A stretch of 64,000 nucleotides of DNA from the NCBI GenBank assembly GCA_965279135.1, contig OZ257133.1, positions 3,365,553-3,429,552 on the forward strand, written 5' to 3'. The notes beneath the pieces were generated by a model. That model had not been told where the DNA came from. It did no database searches and saw only the letters and a list, made by a program, of their open reading frames with translations. Position numbers and translations under genes: made by a program. Positions within the stretch are counted from its first letter, which is position 1. Every line of letters starts with the position of its first letter. Of this stretch, positions 54,957 through 63,909 are shown piece by piece. The DNA comes from Croceimicrobium sp965279135. Lineage in GTDB: Bacteria; Bacteroidota; Bacteroidia; Flavobacteriales; Schleiferiaceae.

Positions 54957-57239
54957 ATGCGGAAAATATTTCTAACCTTAGTGGTCATCTCCTTTATTAG
55001 CTCATGTAATGAGTCAGGGGAAAACTCTCAAAACCAACATGCCATGTCAGAAGAAAAAAAGAGCTGCCCTCTGGGCTTCGACAAATTGAAATCAACGGGA
55101 ATCGTTAGTCGCAACGTAGGGCAAACAAATCGCGAATGGTGGCCAAATCAGCTTGACTTAACAGTCTTGCGTAAGAATGCGGCCATCTCCGATCCTTTAG
55201 GAGCGCAATTCAACTATCAAGAGCAGTTTGAAAGTCTTGATTATGATGCCTTGAAAAAGGATTTGGAGGCCCTAATGACCGATTCTCAAGAATGGTGGCC
55301 TGCTGATTTTGGCCATTACGGTGGTCTTTTCATTCGCATGGCCTGGCATAGTGCAGGAACTTACCGTACCGGAGATGGCCGTGGTGGAACTCGCGAGGGC
55401 AAGCAGCGTTTCGCACCGCAGAATAGCTGGCCGGATAATGCCAATCTCGACAAAGCACGAAGATTACTCTGGCCAATTAAGCAGAAATATGGGCAAAAAA
55501 TTTCTTGGGCTGACCTAATGATTTTGGCAGGAAATGTGGCCTTGGAGTCGATGGGTTTTGAAACCTTAGGATTTGCTGGGGGTAGAATCGATACCTGGGA
55601 ACCCCAGACAGATGTTTACTGGGGATCGGAGGATAAATGGTTAGATGATAAACGTTTTAATGAGGATCGTGAATTGGAGAAACCATTGGCTGCAGTCCAA
55701 ATGGGTTTAATCTATGTAAACCCGGAAGGACCTAATGGTAATCCCGATCCAGCCTTATCCGCTAAAGATATTCGCATCGCTTTTGGACGCATGGGAATGG
55801 ACGATGAAGAAACTGTGGCACTTATTGCCGGAGGTCATACGCTTGGTAAGACTCATGGTCAGGCTAAAGACGCAGACTATGTTGGTGCGGCGCCGGAGGG
55901 AGCAGCGATGGAAGAAATGGGTTTGGGCTGGAAGAGCTCTTATAAATCAGGTAAAGGACCGGATGCCATCACTTCAAATTTGGAAGTGGTGTGGACAGAA
56001 ACTCCTGCCCAATGGAGTCATGGGTATTTTAAGAGTCTGTTTGAACATGAATGGGAATTGGTGAAAAGCCCGGGAGGAGCCTGGCAGTTTGAGGCCAAGA
56101 ATCCTGAGAAAATGTACCCCGACCCATTTGATGAAAGTAAGAAACGTAAGCCCACCATGTTGGTAACCGATGTGGCCTTGCTGCACGATCCGGAGTACAA
56201 GAGAATCTCACAGAATTTTTATGAGAACCCAGAGGTATTTGAAGAAGCTTTCGCCAAAGCCTGGTTCAAGTTAACCCATCGCGATATGGGTCCGAGTTCA
56301 ACTTACCTGGGTCCGGAAATCCCGACTCAAGAGTTTGTGTGGCAAGACCCAATTCCAGTTGCCGATTATCAGCAAATTGATGATAATGATATTAAACTCC
56401 TGGCCGGAAAGATTAAGGATTCCGATTTGAGCATTGAAGAATTGGTGAGCACTGCCTGGGCTTCTGCTTCAACCTATCGTCATTCCGATCGCCGCGGAGG
56501 TGCAAATGGGGCACGAATTCGCCTCGAGCCTCAGGTTAATTGGGAGTCGAATAATCCCAAGCAATTGAAAAAGGTATTGGCGTTTTATGAAGGGCTAAAA
56601 GCAGAGTTTGATCAAGATTCTAAGAAAGTTTCCATTGCTGATTTAATTGTGCTTGGTGGTAAAGTGGGGATTGAAAAAGCAGCGGCAAAGGCCGGATACT
56701 CGGTAGAGGTACCTTTCGTGGCTGGAAGAACCGACGCAAGCCAGGAAATGACGAGCATAGAGGCTATGGATCTTCTGGAGCCAATGGCGGATGGTTTTAG
56801 GAATTATGAGAAAACGGACTATACACTTAGCACTGAAGAGTTATTGATTGACAAGGCTCAATTATTAACCTTAAGTGCGCCCGAAATGACGGTTTTAATC
56901 GGTGGAATGCGTGCAATGAACTGCAACTATGACGGATCGGAGATGGGTATTCTCACCAGCAATCCAGGAAGTCTGACTAATGAATACTTCCGAAACTTAC
57001 TGAGTATGGACTATGAATGGAAGGTAGCGGATAAGGCAAGCAAGCTTTTCCATGCTTACCAGAGAGGAACTGATAATAAAGTGTGGGAAGCGAGTCGTGC
57101 AGATTTGGTTTTCGGTTCCAATTCAGAACTACGTGCTCTGGCCGAGGTGTATGCCAGTGATGATGCTAAAGAAAAGTTTATTAACGATTTCGTTGCCACC
57201 TGGACAAAGGTGATGACCTTGGATCGTTTCGATCTGTAA
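54957..57239 (+). CDS. katG: Catalase-peroxidase with a lipoprotein-type signal
   Basis: The 760-residue haem enzyme removes hydrogen peroxide. The distal site RMAWHSAGTYR, the tyrosine of LIYVNPEGPNGNPDP, the methionine of FGRMGMDDEE (forming the Met-Tyr-Trp adduct) and the proximal GGHTLGKTHG are present, and the C-terminal duplicate domain follows. From the ATG at 54957 the protein begins with a membrane segment and lipobox (LTLVVISFISSC), which would place it outside the cytoplasm, unlike most KatG. A downstream ATG (MSEEKKSCPLGF) could give a cytoplasmic form. Divergent from oxyR and likely regulated by it. A terminator-like hairpin follows. Confidence 0.94.
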   Translation: MRKIFLTLVVISFISSCNESGENSQNQHAMSEEKKSCPLGFDKLKSTGIVSRNVGQTNREWWPNQLDLTVLRKNAAISDPLGAQFNYQEQFESLDYDALKKDLEALMTDSQEWWPADFGHYGGLFIRMAWHSAGTYRTGDGRGGTREGKQRFAPQNSWPDNANLDKARRLLWPIKQKYGQKISWADLMILAGNVALESMGFETLGFAGGRIDTWEPQTDVYWGSEDKWLDDKRFNEDRELEKPLAAVQMGLIYVNPEGPNGNPDPALSAKDIRIAFGRMGMDDEETVALIAGGHTLGKTHGQAKDADYVGAAPEGAAMEEMGLGWKSSYKSGKGPDAITSNLEVVWTETPAQWSHGYFKSLFEHEWELVKSPGGAWQFEAKNPEKMYPDPFDESKKRKPTMLVTDVALLHDPEYKRISQNFYENPEVFEEAFAKAWFKLTHRDMGPSSTYLGPEIPTQEFVWQDPIPVADYQQIDDNDIKLLAGKIKDSDLSIEELVSTAWASASTYRHSDRRGGANGARIRLEPQVNWESNNPKQLKKVLAFYEGLKAEFDQDSKKVSIADLIVLGGKVGIEKAAAKAGYSVEVPFVAGRTDASQEMTSIEAMDLLEPMADGFRNYEKTDYTLSTEELLIDKAQLLTLSAPEMTVLIGGMRAMNCNYDGSEMGILTSNPGSLTNEYFRNLLSMDYEWKVADKASKLFHAYQRGTDNKVWEASRADLVFGSNSELRALAEVYASDDAKEKFINDFVATWTKVMTLDRFDL

Positions 57240-57267
57240 TTGTTAATTTCCTTTAAAATAAACCTGG

Positions 57268-57301
57268 AGGCGGCCCCAAACTAGAGTAAGGCCGCCTTTA
57301 T
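57268..57301 (+). terminator. Hairpin terminator after katG
   Basis: AGGCGGCC (57268-57275) pairs exactly with GGCCGCCT (57290-57297) around a 14-base loop. The T tract is short (TTTA), so termination may be partial. It lies 28 bases after the katG stop. Confidence 0.6.
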
Positions 57302-57386
57302 CATTAGGTAGTTGGTAAAGAAATGATCAGTCTAAAAAAATCAACCGTAGTTTAGCTTACTAGCGGCCTTTAAAAGAGTGTAGTCT

Positions 57387-58295
57387 TTGGATCTAATTAT
57401 CCATCATAGTATCTCAGATCTTTATCGATCTCTTAACCTCCCTATTAGTCAGGAAATGGATTTTACAATTCATTTTTTACCTGCAATTCATTCCGAAACT
57501 CCATTTGAATCCCCTGTATTTAGAGCCGATTACTTTTCTTTTGTGTTTATAAAGGATGGAGCAGGTAAATACACCATAGATGAGCAGGAATTCCATTTTG
57601 GTTCCAAAACGATCTACTTTACCAACCCCGGCCATATTAAATCCTTCGCCATAAAGGATTCCAAGGATGCATATATTATAACCCTTACCGAAGATTTTCT
57701 TAGGGAGAATGTACATCCGGACATATTTGAGGAATTTCCCTTTCTCTTAGCAGAAACAGTACCTCCAAGGGCCTTAAGCATCGATGACTTCCAGGAATTT
57801 GAGACCCTTTATCTTCAAATTTATCGAGAGTTTCAGAAGAACTCCAAGTACAAGAATAAACTGCTAGGAAATCTATTTGTGGTCCTTTTACTGAAGGTCA
57901 AGGAACAGTTTTGGTCCAACTATAATCCCTTGGAGGAAGGAGATAAAAGTTCTCAAATCGTAAAATCCTTCAAACGATTATTGGAGCAAAACTTTAAGCA
58001 GCTTAATTCTCCAGAATCACAGGATCCATTTCTTCAAGTTCAGGACTATGCCAAGGCATTGAATCTGCACCCTAATTACCTCAGTACTGTCATCAAAAGT
58101 AAAACCGGTTATACGGTCAATCACTGGATTCATCTTCGGATCATTTCCAGTGCGAAATCTCTGCTAAGAAATACCTCCCTCTCAGCAAAGGAAATTGCTT
58201 ACCGACTCGGTTTTAGTGAATCGACTCATTTCAGCCGTTTTTTTAAAAAACATTTAGGGATTTCGCCTTCTGCTTACCGAAAAGGCCAGTCATAG
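57387..58295 (+). CDS. AraC-family transcriptional regulator
   Basis: The 302-residue protein has an N-terminal cupin-like sensing domain (SFVFIKDGAGKYTIDEQEFHFG and YFTNPGHIKSF) and a C-terminal AraC domain (residues about 205-300: VQDYAKALNLHPNYLSTVIK and IAYRLGFSESTHFSRFFKK). The start is a TTG at 57387, and the N-terminal SISDLYRSLNLP is a typical opening in Bacteroidetes regulators; an ATG at 57456 would cut part of the cupin fold. It is followed by an SDR gene 96 bases later, its probable target. Confidence 0.85.
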   Translation: MDLIIHHSISDLYRSLNLPISQEMDFTIHFLPAIHSETPFESPVFRADYFSFVFIKDGAGKYTIDEQEFHFGSKTIYFTNPGHIKSFAIKDSKDAYIITLTEDFLRENVHPDIFEEFPFLLAETVPPRALSIDDFQEFETLYLQIYREFQKNSKYKNKLLGNLFVVLLLKVKEQFWSNYNPLEEGDKSSQIVKSFKRLLEQNFKQLNSPESQDPFLQVQDYAKALNLHPNYLSTVIKSKTGYTVNHWIHLRIISSAKSLLRNTSLSAKEIAYRLGFSESTHFSRFFKKHLGISPSAYRKGQS

Positions 58296-58360
58296 ATCAA
58301 ATCTTTAATATTGGTCGGTCGCCCTTTAAAAATGGTCAACCCAAACCGCTAATATCACAG

Positions 58361-58368
58361 AATCTTTG
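58361..58368 (+). promoter_or_regulatory. Possible -7 promoter element before the SDR gene
   Basis: AATCTTTG differs in one base from the TAnnTTTG consensus and is followed by CC, a common context in Bacteroidetes. It lies 23 bases before the ATG at 58392. No convincing -33 TTTG is seen. Tentative. Confidence 0.3.
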
Positions 58369-58391
58369 CCCTGTAATTAAAAAACAAAGAA

Positions 58392-59267
58392 ATGGGACAA
58401 AGAATAATTATAACTGGGGCCAGCGGTGGATTTGGATTTTTAACTGCTAAAAGTCTCAAGCAAGCGGGTCATCAAGTTGCAGGAACGATGCGCTCCATCG
58501 AAGGGCGAAACGCACAGGTAGCCAAAGATTTAAGGGCAGCAGGGGTGCATGTTATTGAGCTCGATGTGAGAGATGAGAAAAGTGTCAATGAAGGCATTGC
58601 TAAAGCGATTGATCAATTAGGCGGAATAGATGTATTAATAAACAATGCAGGTTTAGGGGTTATGGGAATGCAGGAGCACTTCACTCCTGAAGACATGCAG
58701 GAAGTATTCGATGTAAACCTATTTGGGGTGCAAAGGGTGTTGAGAGCAGCTTTACCAGTTCTTAGGGAACAGGGAAAAGGCACCATAATGTATACCTCTA
58801 GCTTACTTGGAAGAATGACTTTACCATTCTATGGAGTGTACAATGCTTCCAAATGGGCATTGGAAGCCCTGGCTGAGAACTATCGTACCGAACTTTCTAT
58901 CTTCGGGATTGAATCGGTTATTGTGGAGCCTGGAGGCTTTCCAACCACTTTCATGGAAAATCTTAAAAAGCCAAGCGATCGAACTCGAGATAAGGCTTAT
59001 GGGGATTTCATCCACGCTCCGCAGGCTATGTTTGATGGTTTTGAAACTGCTCTCCAGGCAAATACTGAGCAAAGACCGCAAAAAGTGGCCGACGCTATAT
59101 CTGAACTATTAAAGCTCCCTCATGGCGAAAAGCCTCTACGTACGGTAGTTGACTTCATGGGTATGGGTGAGCATATTCGCAATTACAATGATGTATTGGA
59201 AAATCTCACCCTGGGGATATATTCCGCCTTTGGCAATGAAGGAATGTTAGAAGTAGCTAAGCAGTAG
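58392..59267 (+). CDS. Short-chain dehydrogenase/reductase
   Basis: The 291-residue cytoplasmic enzyme has the SDR nucleotide-binding loop TGASGGFG (residues 8-15), the structural NNAG motif (84-87), Ser136/137 and the catalytic pair Tyr150 and Lys154 in YNASKWALEAL. The substrate cannot be predicted. It follows an AraC-family regulator gene and probably answers to it. A clear terminator is found 23 bases after the stop. Confidence 0.9.
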   Translation: MGQRIIITGASGGFGFLTAKSLKQAGHQVAGTMRSIEGRNAQVAKDLRAAGVHVIELDVRDEKSVNEGIAKAIDQLGGIDVLINNAGLGVMGMQEHFTPEDMQEVFDVNLFGVQRVLRAALPVLREQGKGTIMYTSSLLGRMTLPFYGVYNASKWALEALAENYRTELSIFGIESVIVEPGGFPTTFMENLKKPSDRTRDKAYGDFIHAPQAMFDGFETALQANTEQRPQKVADAISELLKLPHGEKPLRTVVDFMGMGEHIRNYNDVLENLTLGIYSAFGNEGMLEVAKQ

Positions 59268-59290
59268 TTGAGATTCCCATATGATTAATG

Positions 59291-59326
59291 AACAGTCTGA
59301 ATGAATTTTCAGGCTGTTTTTGTTTT
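59291..59326 (+). terminator. Rho-independent terminator after the SDR gene
   Basis: AACAG-T-CTGAA (59291-59301) pairs with TTCAG-G-CTGTT (59308-59318) with one T-G pair and is followed by a T-rich tract (TTTTGTTTT). The rest of the stretch 59327-59612 shows no gene; a TATCTTGG box at 59563-59570 is a weak promoter candidate for the next gene. Confidence 0.75.
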
Positions 59327-59612
59327 AAAGCAGATTTTCACTGTCATGAGCCTCCTATCTCGTTAGCCAATGTACTTTTATAGAAGAAATAGATAATGAC
59401 AAGGGATATTCAAGAATGGAGGTTGTCAACTAGCTCCTGTGCTCTTTTAGGAGGTTAAAGCCAGGTCCTTTTCTTTAATCACGCCTTTAGGTCAGGAAAT
59501 AGCATAGGTCTCTTTAACAGTCTTAATGGCTAAGCTTTTTGTCTTTTGAGGAGAAGAGGTCTTATCTTGGAGGATCAAATCTTTTATTGTTCTTCAGGAA
59601 AATTTGAACCCC

Positions 59613-60740
59613 ATGAAAATGACTTCAAGTATATACCTTCTTGCCCTATTCTCAATTCTCATGGCATGTCAAGATGATAATACCAGTGAAACTCCAAATA
59701 ATACTACACCGGAGTATTTCTTTCCTGAGGAAGGAGAACTGCATGAAGGCACTTGGTTGCAATGGCCACATCAATATCAGTACGGAGTAGCCTTTAGGGA
59801 CTACCTCGACCCAACTTGGGTAGAGATCACCAGGGAGTTGAGCACGAGTGAACGGGTACATATCATTGCTTATAATGAAGTTGAAAGACAACGAATTACC
59901 GGCTTACTCAATACTTCGGGGGTCAGTTTGGATAGTGTTGATTTTTACACTTTTCCGAATGATGATTTTTGGATCCGTGATAATGGACCCATTTACGTTA
60001 GAGATGGGAATGGGAGCTTGCTAATCCAGGATTGGGGATTCAATGCCTGGGGTGATAAGGCGGATTTCACCAAGTGCGATCAAATTCCTCAGCTTATTGG
60101 CAATACTCAGGGTCGTAGAGTTATCGATCTTAATGAGGTCATGATTAACGAAGGAGGCAGTGTAGAACTAGATGGTAATGGCACCTTGATGGCTTGTAAA
60201 AGTTCGATCCTTAACATCAATCGGAACCCTGGAATGACGCAGCAGGAAGCCGAGGCAATTTTCACTAGGTATCTTGGTGCAAGCCACTTTGTGTGGTTGG
60301 ATGGACAAGCAGGCCTGGAGATCACCGACCAGCATATTGATGGATTTGCTCGTTTCGCCGATGCCAACACAATTGTAACTATGGCTCAGAATGACTTGCT
60401 GGAGTTTGATGTCATGCAATCTGATATTAATAAGCTCTATGCTGCAGTGAATCGAAATGGGCAGGCTTACAATTTTGTCTTTTTGCCTTTAACTCTAAAT
60501 AATGTCGTTACAGACTATGGTTTAAACCTCGGCTATAAAGGTTCGTATTGTAATTATTATGTAGCTAACACGAAGGTTTTAGTACCTACTTACAATGATC
60601 CAAATGATAGCATGGCTTTACAAGCTTTGCAAAATCTATATCCTAATCGCAGTGTGGTGGGGATAGATTCCAGAAACCTATATGCCAATGGTGGAATGCT
60701 ACATTGCGTAACCCAACAGCAACCTGTAGATAAATTATAA
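59613..60740 (+). CDS. Peptidyl-arginine/agmatine deiminase-family lipoprotein
   Basis: The 375-residue protein begins with a lipoprotein signal (LLALFSILMAC, Cys19 lipidated). The mature part is the guanidino-hydrolase fold of the agmatine deiminase/PAD_porph family: EGTWLQWPH near the start, then FPNDDFWIRDNGPIYVRDG, NEGGSVELDGNGTLMACKSS, and the C-terminal NGGMLHCVTQQQP with the catalytic Cys. It would act outside the cytoplasm on agmatine or on arginine-containing peptides, which differs from soluble AguA. The next gene starts one base later, a probable operon. The start at TTG 59604 is rejected. Confidence 0.82.
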   Translation: MKMTSSIYLLALFSILMACQDDNTSETPNNTTPEYFFPEEGELHEGTWLQWPHQYQYGVAFRDYLDPTWVEITRELSTSERVHIIAYNEVERQRITGLLNTSGVSLDSVDFYTFPNDDFWIRDNGPIYVRDGNGSLLIQDWGFNAWGDKADFTKCDQIPQLIGNTQGRRVIDLNEVMINEGGSVELDGNGTLMACKSSILNINRNPGMTQQEAEAIFTRYLGASHFVWLDGQAGLEITDQHIDGFARFADANTIVTMAQNDLLEFDVMQSDINKLYAAVNRNGQAYNFVFLPLTLNNVVTDYGLNLGYKGSYCNYYVANTKVLVPTYNDPNDSMALQALQNLYPNRSVVGIDSRNLYANGGMLHCVTQQQPVDKL

Positions 60741-60741
60741 G

Positions 60742-61896
60742 ATGATAAAGTTGGCTCTAAGGAGTGCCATGCTAGTCGTAGCCTGTTTTTGGTTATCAGC
60801 TTGTGGTAATGAGAATTCCCGTGAATCTTCGGGAACTGAGGCGATTGATGCTTTTGCAGATCGTTTACAATTTGCTGCAGATCGGGATAGTATTGGCAGT
60901 CTTTCTGCAGTGATCTTTCAAAAAGATGAATTGATATGGTCAGACGCATTTGGATTTGCAGACCGGGAAAATCTGCGATTAGCAGATACAAACACAATTT
61001 ATCGGGCGGCTTCCATCACTAAAAGCATCACTGCTTTTTTGATGATGTTAATGGTTCAAGATGGTACAATTAGCCTCGATGAACCGGTATCTAACTATTT
61101 GCCTCAAGTACATGATTTGCAGCGGACAAATGGAATGGATTCAATACTCATAAGCTTTAAGCATTTAGCAAATCATACTTCCGGTTTAGACCGTGAGCCG
61201 GAATGGAGTGAAGCAGCTGTTGGGCCTTTTTCCGAATGGGAAAGTAAAGTGACCGAGGCTATACCTCTGACCAAAATGAGGGCCTTACCCGGAGCGAAGT
61301 ATTATTATTCAAATATTGGCTATGCTATTTTAGGATTGGCCTTGGCTAAAGCCGCTGATAAATCTTATGTTCAATTAGTTGAAGAGCGCGTTTTTCAACC
61401 ATTAAAAATGGAACGGAGCTTTTTCCATTTAGATTCTAACCAAGGTGAAAATCTGGCCGCTGGTTATCGTTGGCATCCCTTTAAAGGCATTATAGATTCG
61501 AAGAAATCACTTCTTGAACATGAAGGAAGAGGTTATAAGGTACCCAATGGGGGATTGTATACCACACCTGCCGATTTATCCCGATTCTTAAGGGCGCAAT
61601 TGGGTTATCCTGATCTGCTCAATAAAGAGCTTCGGCCAGAAATGATGAGGATTCAAACCGCAGATAGCGACCGATATGGCTATGGTCTCGGTTTCTACAT
61701 TCGAAAGGATGATAAGGGTATCGAGATGGTAGAGCACGATGGTGGCGTGGCTGGTTATCAGGCCATGATGGTTTTTAACCCCAAATCAGAAATAGGGGTG
61801 GTTTTGATGCGCAATTATGATTTCGGACTCACAAATATGCTTCTGGAGCCCCGAACGGTTTTAAGGGAATTGGTTGAATCTCAAGAACGGGAATAG
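60742..61896 (+). CDS. Beta-lactamase-family serine hydrolase, lipoprotein
   Basis: The 384-residue protein has a lipobox (WLSAC, Cys21) and a serine-hydrolase domain of the penicillin-binding/class C beta-lactamase type. The Ser-x-x-Lys motif is SITK at 91-94, the Tyr-x-Asn motif YSN at 189-191, and a His-x-Gly-like EHDGGVAGY lies near 335. Such proteins act as esterases or peptidases in the periplasm. It starts one base after the deiminase stop, so both are co-transcribed. Substrate unknown. Confidence 0.85.
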   Translation: MIKLALRSAMLVVACFWLSACGNENSRESSGTEAIDAFADRLQFAADRDSIGSLSAVIFQKDELIWSDAFGFADRENLRLADTNTIYRAASITKSITAFLMMLMVQDGTISLDEPVSNYLPQVHDLQRTNGMDSILISFKHLANHTSGLDREPEWSEAAVGPFSEWESKVTEAIPLTKMRALPGAKYYYSNIGYAILGLALAKAADKSYVQLVEERVFQPLKMERSFFHLDSNQGENLAAGYRWHPFKGIIDSKKSLLEHEGRGYKVPNGGLYTTPADLSRFLRAQLGYPDLLNKELRPEMMRIQTADSDRYGYGLGFYIRKDDKGIEMVEHDGGVAGYQAMMVFNPKSEIGVVLMRNYDFGLTNMLLEPRTVLRELVESQERE

Positions 61897-61900
61897 CGAG

Positions 61901-62008
61901 GTGGATGCGGAGATCAAAAGACTAGGCTCTTCAGATTTGGCAGACTTTTACCGAAAAACGCATCCTACTGAAGAAGAGGATGTGGTCCATTTTTATTACA
62001 AGTTTTAA
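61901..62008 (+). CDS. Possible 35-codon open frame downstream of the serine hydrolase
   Basis: A GTG-started frame in another phase encodes a peptide with LGSSDLADFYRKTHPTEEED and the ending VHFYYKF. Its composition is protein-like. It begins five bases after the serine hydrolase stop and could be a frame-shifted gene tail or a remnant. Weak support. Confidence 0.25.
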   Translation: MDAEIKRLGSSDLADFYRKTHPTEEEDVVHFYYKF

Positions 62009-62081
62009 GCTATCACTTTCCCGATGAGTTTGATTATTTCCGATTTTTATAAGGTCTAGAATCTTACACTAAAACAACAAA

Positions 62082-62363
62082 ATGGAAAAACTAAGCGCTC
62101 AGGAAATAGAAGATAAAATGAGTGAACTTCATGAAACCTGGTTTCTGGAAGGGGATCACCTTAGACTCGAATTGGAATTCGAAGATTTTATAGGAGCCTT
62201 CTCGTTCATGACTGCAGTTGCAATGATGGCCGAAAGAATTAATCATCATCCGGAATGGTCTAATGTTTACAATTCAGTAAGTATTGCCTTAAGCACGCAT
62301 GACGCAGGTGGGATCAGTAACAAGGATTTCGAGTTGGCCATGCTCATTGATCAGCTAGCTTAG
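62082..62363 (+). CDS. phhB: 4a-hydroxytetrahydrobiopterin dehydratase
   Basis: The 93-residue protein is a pterin-4a-carbinolamine dehydratase, which recycles the pterin cofactor of phenylalanine hydroxylase. The active-site block INHHPEW (His55, His56) and THDAGGIS (His73, Asp74) are intact and the length is normal. A phenylalanine hydroxylase gene is not in the window, but the next steps of the same pathway (hpd, hmgA) lie at 41.4-43.8 kb. It is 17 bases before the toroid-like gene. Confidence 0.9.
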   Translation: MEKLSAQEIEDKMSELHETWFLEGDHLRLELEFEDFIGAFSFMTAVAMMAERINHHPEWSNVYNSVSIALSTHDAGGISNKDFELAMLIDQLA

Positions 62364-62380
62364 TAACATAAGGCCTACAC

Positions 62381-63337
62381 ATGAGAGGTTCGGATATCAT
62401 AGATTGGCTGCTGGAAGGAGATGTTTCCATCCAGTATCAGGTTCATCGCGATCTATTGGAAGTGGACCGACCAGACCTGCAGGGCAGAATTGGTACCGAA
62501 GGTTGGGGGCAAAATTTTTTGGCGGAGCGCAATTCAAACGGACATTGGGGGCAGCGTTTTTATCAACCCAAGTGGATATCTACCCACTATACACTTTTAG
62601 ACCTTCGAAACCTTAACCTTCCTCCGGATAATCCTATTGCAAAGGATGCACTCCAGCTTGTATTAGATGAACCGAGAGCAGATGATGGTGGAATTTCTTT
62701 AGGTCCCTCCACCTTGCAGCATAGTGATGTTTGCGTTAACGCCATGTTCCTCAACTATGCTTCTTACTTCAAGACTCCAGAGGATGATCTAAAACCAATT
62801 GTGAATAGCATTTTAAAAGAAATCATGCCGGACGGTGGCTTTAACTGCCGTTCTACCCGCAGTGGTGCTCATCATAGTTCGCTTCATAGCTCGATATCAG
62901 TTTTGGAAGGATTCCACGAGTTTTTAATCCAGGGCAATCATTATCGAAAGGATGAGATTCAAGATGCGATTCATAGTACAGTAGAGTTTATTCTGTTGCA
63001 TCAGCTTTATCGCTCAGACCATACTGGTGCAATCATTTCACCGGCATTTTTAAAGCTAGCTTATCCCAGCCGCTGGCGTTACGATATTCTCAGAGCTTTA
63101 GACTTTTTTAGGTTCTCAAAACAAGCATGGGATAGTCGGATGCAGGATTCTATTGAAGTCCTTTGGAGCAAGCGCAACAAACTTGGGACCTGGAATATGC
63201 AAGCAGCACACACTGGTCAACAACATTTCGTTATGGAGCCTGCTGGAAAACCCGGTCGTTGGAATACGCTAAGAGCATTGAGGGTTTTAAAGCATTACCA
63301 GTTTTATCAGGAGGAATTAAAAAGTGCCGTTGCATGA
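62381..63337 (+). CDS. Alpha/alpha-toroid-like (cyclase/prenyltransferase-fold) protein
   Basis: The 318-residue soluble protein shows the repeating pattern of squalene-cyclase-type toroids: NSNGHWGQRFYQPKWISTHY, DDGGISL, then PDGGFNCRSTRSGAHHSSLHS and GTWNMQAAHTGQQHFVMEPAG. The DxDD motif of squalene cyclases is absent, so a cyclase role is doubtful. No signal peptide is seen. The stop overlaps the start of the next gene (ATGA), and the pterin dehydratase lies 17 bases upstream, so the three are co-transcribed. Unknown function. Confidence 0.6.
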   Translation: MRGSDIIDWLLEGDVSIQYQVHRDLLEVDRPDLQGRIGTEGWGQNFLAERNSNGHWGQRFYQPKWISTHYTLLDLRNLNLPPDNPIAKDALQLVLDEPRADDGGISLGPSTLQHSDVCVNAMFLNYASYFKTPEDDLKPIVNSILKEIMPDGGFNCRSTRSGAHHSSLHSSISVLEGFHEFLIQGNHYRKDEIQDAIHSTVEFILLHQLYRSDHTGAIISPAFLKLAYPSRWRYDILRALDFFRFSKQAWDSRMQDSIEVLWSKRNKLGTWNMQAAHTGQQHFVMEPAGKPGRWNTLRALRVLKHYQFYQEELKSAVA

Positions 63338-63849
63338 AGTACGTGCTGCGCTTTTTGGGTATCACAATCATAGCCACATTAATGGCTGGCTTATACGGCA
63401 TTTTGCACGACCAGTTTACTTATACCCTTGCACCGGAGTACTATACGCATTTTAAGTTTCAGCAATTTGCCTTACAGGACCTGGGTGCCACAGATCCTCG
63501 GCTAGCAGTATCAATAGTTGGCTTTTTTGCTACCTGGTGGGCCGGTTGGATTATCGGAACCGTGTTGGCCATTTTGGTTATGATATTTGATCGTCCAGAG
63601 CATCAGTGGAAAAAGGGTATGGGTGCCTTGTTCAGGACTTTAATTATTGCCTTTGGTACCGGACTGTTGGGATTGGCTTATGGCAGTCTCTTTCTGAATG
63701 AAACTTCTATATCATGGAACTTACCCACAGGGCTTACAAATCCACAGGCATTTATAAATGTCGGTTCCATGCATAACTTTAGTTATATCGGAGCCCTCCT
63801 GGGCTTGCTTGCCTCCGGTTTTTGGATCCTTCGGAATAAAACCAGGTGA
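63334..63849 (+). CDS. Hypothetical membrane protein of 171 residues
   Basis: From ATG 63334 the protein has an N-terminal hydrophobic segment (FLGITIIATLMAGLYGIL) and further helices near 60-85, 100-120 and 145-165. A longer frame from 63163 lies inside the preceding gene and is rejected. It begins in the stop codon of the toroid-like gene. No named family is recognised. It is the third or fourth gene of the phhB transcript. Confidence 0.6.
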   Translation: MKYVLRFLGITIIATLMAGLYGILHDQFTYTLAPEYYTHFKFQQFALQDLGATDPRLAVSIVGFFATWWAGWIIGTVLAILVMIFDRPEHQWKKGMGALFRTLIIAFGTGLLGLAYGSLFLNETSISWNLPTGLTNPQAFINVGSMHNFSYIGALLGLLASGFWILRNKTR

Positions 63850-63909
63850 AATGGCAGATTCTAAGCATTTTGACCATTTTGATGAAACTTTAAAACCTTC
63901 TGGAATTCT

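Noticed and set aside
63163..63333. Long N-terminal extension of the 171-residue membrane protein
   Set aside because: The extension lies inside the toroid-like gene in another frame; the ATG at 63334 gives a standard ATGA overlap.
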